DNA of 64,000 bases from Argentina anserina. Taxonomy: Eukaryota; Streptophyta; Magnoliopsida; Rosales; Rosaceae. Each line of letters opens with the position of its first letter. The stretch's first letter is position 1. The stretch is from the NCBI RefSeq assembly GCF_933775445.1, contig NC_065874.1, positions 18,247,001 to 18,311,000 of the forward strand, in the 5' to 3' direction. The translations under genes and the position numbers were made by a program. Positions 60,637 to 64,000 of the stretch are shown one piece after another. The notes under the pieces were generated by a model. It had not been told where the DNA came from and did not search any database. It saw nothing but the letters and a program-made list of their open reading frames with translations.

Positions 60637-60799
60637 TGGAGAATGAATTACTCTGATATTTATTCATCTTACATTAGAGGCTACATATAGAGTTACATCG
60701 TACTACAATAGTACAATTATATACTACCATATACATAATAGGTAAGTACTAACTACATGATATACATCTATAAATTACATTCTATGACTCACGTTGACA
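60637..60799 (-). repeat. 3' LTR of copia element D
   Basis: On the minus strand it begins TGTCAACGTGAG just after the polypurine tract and probably ends ATTCTCCA at 60637, about 163 bases. The far end is set by the CA and by the start of ALMT homology, so it may be off by a few bases. Confidence 0.65.
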
Positions 60800-60806
60800 C
60801 TCCACC

Positions 60807-62459
60807 TCAAGTTGGCGCATACACATCAACCATATCCAACTTGCTAAGTGAGTCATCAAACACTTTCTTAGATACTTCTTTAATGAGTATATATGCAAGC
60901 TGCTCTTTAGTATAGACAAAAGGGAAGCTAATAATCTTTGCATCTAGCTTCTCTTTTATGAAATGATGATCCACATCCACGTGTTTAGTACGATCATGTT
61001 GTACTGGATTTTGTGATATATCAATTGCTGCTTTGTTGTCACAATACAATTGCATAACACTTTTCAATTTAAAACCCAAATCACGTAGTAGATTTCTCAG
61101 CCACAACAATTCACACAGTCCATAGGCCATATCTCTATAATCAGCCTCAGCACTCGATCTGACCATAACTTTCTATTTCTTACTCTTCCATGTGACCAAA
61201 TTACCTCCAATAAAGGTAAAGTAACCTGATGTTGACCTCATGTCTGTAATATTTTCAGCCCAATCTGCATCTGTAAAACCACTGACCTCACTAATGTTGT
61301 TGTGTTTAGAGAACATTACTCCTCTCCCTGGAGCTGACTTCAAGTACCTCAAAATTCTTACAACAGTATCCATGTGACTCTCACTTGAATTATGCATAAA
61401 TTGGCTCACTACACTCATTGCATAAGCAATATCTGGTCTAGTATGGGTCAAATAAATCAAGCGCCCAACTAACCTCTGATAGCGAGCTCGATCAGTTGGT
61501 GCTGGTCTGGATACTCTGCTAGACGATGGTTTTGCTCAATAGGGGTATCAATAGGTGTGCAATCTAACATACATGTCTCTGTCAACAAATCAAGTATGTA
61601 CTTACTCGGGCACAAGTAGATCCCGTCTCTCCCCCTTGCTACCTCAATCCCTAAGAAATACTTGAGATCACCCAAGTCCTTCATTTCAAACTCAAAAGAC
61701 AACTGTCTCTGCAACCGATCAATCTCTATAGTATCATTGCCCAGTAATCACCATATCTTCAACATAAATAATCAAAGCTACTACCTTCCCTTACTGATGC
61801 TTAAGAAACAGGGTATGATCTGAATTACTCTGTTTGTAACCAATCTTCCGCATAAACTATGAGAACCTCCCAAACTAGGAACGAGGTGATTGTTTGAGAC
61901 CATATAAAGACTTTCTCAATTTGCATACAAAATCACTAGAAGAAGTAGTTACATACCCTGGAGGAAGACTCATATACACTTCTTCAGCTAACTCTCTATG
62001 AAGAAATACATTCTTGACATCAAACTGTCGGAGTGGCCAATTCAAACTTGCAACAAATGAAAGAAGAATTCAGATAGTGTTCATCTTTACAACAAGAGAA
62101 AAAGTCTCATCATAATCGATACTATATGTCTAAGTAAACCCCTTCACAACAAGACGTGCTTTATACCTGCTTATTGATCCATTCGCATTATGCTTCACAG
62201 TGAACACCCAGCGACACCCTATAGCCTTCTTGCCATGTGGTGGAGGCACAAGGTCCCAAGTATCCTCATTTTGAATCTCCAATGCATCTTGTACTTTATT
62301 AGGTACTATTACAGCAGATATTTGATTCATAAAAGATTCATATGACTTTGATAATCTCCTAGTGGACATATAATTGGCTACTAGATATTTTGATTTGGCC
62401 TGTAAACTAGGTTCATATCGTTTGGGGGATTGACCTCTAGTAGATCTGTTTGGTAACAC
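60807..62459 (-). pseudogene. Copia D reverse transcriptase and RNase H, broken
   Basis: RNase H (60807-61166) has SSAEADYRDMA and LYCDNKAAIDISQNPV and ends in RTKHVDVDHHFIKEKL plus a short tail. A TAG separates it from the upstream WKSKK. The next block (61173-61460) has LTHTRPDIAYAMSVVSQF; another (61469-61714) has MKDLGDLKYFLGIEVA. Near 61760 the catalytic box reads YVED where YVDD is expected, and one extra base nearby shifts the frame. The start of RT (62130-62459) has DTWDLVPPP, IGCRWVFTVK and YKARLVVKGFT. It cannot make an active enzyme. Confidence 0.82.
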
Positions 62460-62763
62460 ATATTGCCCACTATCAGACTCACAACTAGTACTCGTAGATG
62501 GACATACCTCAAATGACTGATCTTCTGCACCAGTTCGTTGTTGGTCGGGGGTTTAAGTGATGGTGGGAGGGGAAGTTGTTTCTACTATTGATTCTCCTTT
62601 TGGAACCTGGGTGTTTGATGTTTTTACCTCTGGTGGAGCTTCTGCCACTCCTGGTACCTGATTATCTGAAGTTTTCACCGCAAAATGAGTGTCTGCTACT
62701 TCAGTCAAAGTATCTCTAACAATGACTCTGTCTGTTTCATCCCCCTCGCCATAATACAGCTCT

Positions 62764-63683
62764 TCAAAAAAAAAATGAATTCTCCCCCTGAAGGATTGGA
62801 TCAGAAGAGGTAAAATAACTCATGTCTTCAAAGAAAGTAACATCCATAGTGACATAGTACTTTCTGGTGGGTGGATGGTAACACCTGTAATCTTTCTGAT
62901 TGCTTCCATATCCAACAAACACACACTCGATGGCCCGGGGATCCAACTTCAACTGTCTCTGGCTCTTAGGGACATGAACAAAAGCCACACAACCAAAACC
63001 ACGGGCATGTATATTGTGAAAAAGGGAATGGATACATGAGATGCAAGAACCTGAAGATGAAATTTTCCCTGAAGGACACTAGATGGAAGACAATTGATAA
63101 GATGAGCTGAAGATGCTACAACATCACCCCACAGATACTTAGGCATATGAGCACTAAAATGAATGGAATGAGCCATATCAAGGAGATGACGGATTTTCCT
63201 TTTGAATATCCCATTTTGCTCTGGTGTTCGTGGACATGTGGTTTGGTGAATAATCCCATGATCTTTCAAAAATTGCTGAAAAACATGACTAACATACTCC
63301 CCCCATTATCGGAACGAAGAATCTGAATGGTACTATTATACTGTGTTTGGACATGAGTGTGAAAGGCTTGAAAAGCAGGAAAAATCTCATCTCTGGTTTG
63401 AAGAAGAACAACCCATGATGACCCTAGTGCAATCATCAATAAAAGACACATAATACCGCATACCCGTGAATGTAGGCTCTTTGGAAGGTCCCCAAACATC
63501 AGAATGAATTAAGTCAAAATGAGTATAACTCTTAGAAAAACTCGGAGAATAGGTAGAACGATGACTCTTAGCAAGGACACATATTTCACAACGCAAAGAT
63601 GACTCATCCACACCAATAAACAAAGAAGACATGTTTTTTTTCATAACATGGAAAGATGAATGTCCCAATCGACGATGCCACAA
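62764..63683 (-). pseudogene. Copia D integrase and pre-integrase, broken
   Basis: The pre-integrase zinc region at 63387-63683 (MWHRRLGHSSFHVMKK, then CEICVLAKSHR) leads into the integrase core with DLIHSDVWGPS and a second block with RSDNGG (63266-63499). CPRTPEQNGIFKRKIRHLLD holds the third catalytic position (62949-63269). The C-terminal part has CVFVGYGSNQKDYRCYHP (62764-62988). The pieces are in at least four frames. Confidence 0.82.
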
Positions 63684-64000
63684 TCAAATTTCACTTAGCT
63701 GATTAGAACCTACTGTCAGAGCGATGGGTGACTGTGCTCCTGGTTTCTATCATGCATATGTCAGATCCAGGTGAAACAATTTGCCCCTTAAATCCCCCCG
63801 ACCGAGTATCTCCCTAGTGAGAAGATCCTGAAAAATCACATACATGGGAAAAACGCTACAAAGCATCGAGACTCAGTGTTCAACTGGGGAACAGATAACA
63901 AGTGATGTGATAAATCAGGTACATATAGAATATTATAAAGTTCTAAAGTATGAGTGATACGAACTGACCCTCTCCCTAACACTCGGAAAGCCTCACCATT

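Larger units (their letters stand above)
60637..64000 (-). mobile_element. Ty1/copia element D, partial
   Basis: Minus-strand copia element running off the right edge: 3' LTR 60637-60799, polypurine tract TTGAGGTGGAG (60810-60800), then RNase H, RT, integrase and pre-integrase domains in that order moving right. It has stops and frameshifts throughout. The 5' LTR, gag and protease lie outside or were not found. It inserted into an ALMT exon. Confidence 0.85.

Noticed and set aside
1..64000. Search for CRISPR arrays, prokaryotic operons, tRNA or rRNA genes
   Set aside because: None seen. The direct repeats present are plant tandem repeats or LTRs, without the spacer pattern of CRISPR.

Overview
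The window is plant nuclear DNA: spliced genes with GT-AG introns, a DYW-class PPR gene, an aluminium-activated malate transporter (ALMT) gene, a plant-type histone deacetylase, and a heavy load of Athila-type Ty3/gypsy, Ty1/copia, L1-type LINE, hAT-like and MITE elements. A eudicot is likely. I lean to a rosid, perhaps Rosaceae, but the sequence alone does not settle that. I saw no prokaryotic or organellar genes.

Layout. 1-2101 is a decayed plus-strand Athila remnant (gag fragment plus LTR end). 2102-11516 is a nearly complete but inactivated minus-strand Athila element of the same family. 12150-15560 is a broken L1-type LINE. 15561-25656 is the gene island: an intron-free 909-aa PPR-DYW gene (16401-19130), a degenerate tandem copy of a histone deacetylase gene (19571-21030), the intact three-exon HDA8-type deacetylase (21660-23478, 377 aa) and a further exon-3 fragment (23834-23995). 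A six-exon ALMT gene (25657-27771, 446 aa) follows.

From about 28.1 to 55.6 kb there are two stacks of nested transposons. In the first, hAT-like ends with an 8-bp target duplication (28105-42835) enclose an LTR/gag fragment, into which a young, intact Athila element has inserted (29527-42370; two 1969-bp LTRs with one difference noticed, 5-bp duplication, uninterrupted 1965-aa gag-pol). In the second, an Emigrant/pogo-like pair of ends (43639-55573) encloses a decayed copia element (44101-55433), which carries two solo LTRs of one family (44600-47794 and 50969-53625), each with a perfect 5-bp duplication. A MITE lies between the stacks.

55841-58913 is a hAT-like element (8-bp duplication, TAGGGGTGG ends) with no transposase but with about 4.75 tandem copies of a 505-bp repeat. 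The right edge holds the last coding exon of a second ALMT copy on the minus strand (60370-60636), cut by a copia element that runs off the window.

The most novel signals are RNA-level ones in the Athila elements. The leader of the young element has five small stem-loops with a constant heptaloop (AAYTACG) and outer stem pairs that co-vary. The 3' noncoding regions of both Athila elements repeat a polypurine-like motif (AAGTGTGRGG), mostly just downstream of a stem-loop, and one of these stem-loops co-varies between the two elements.
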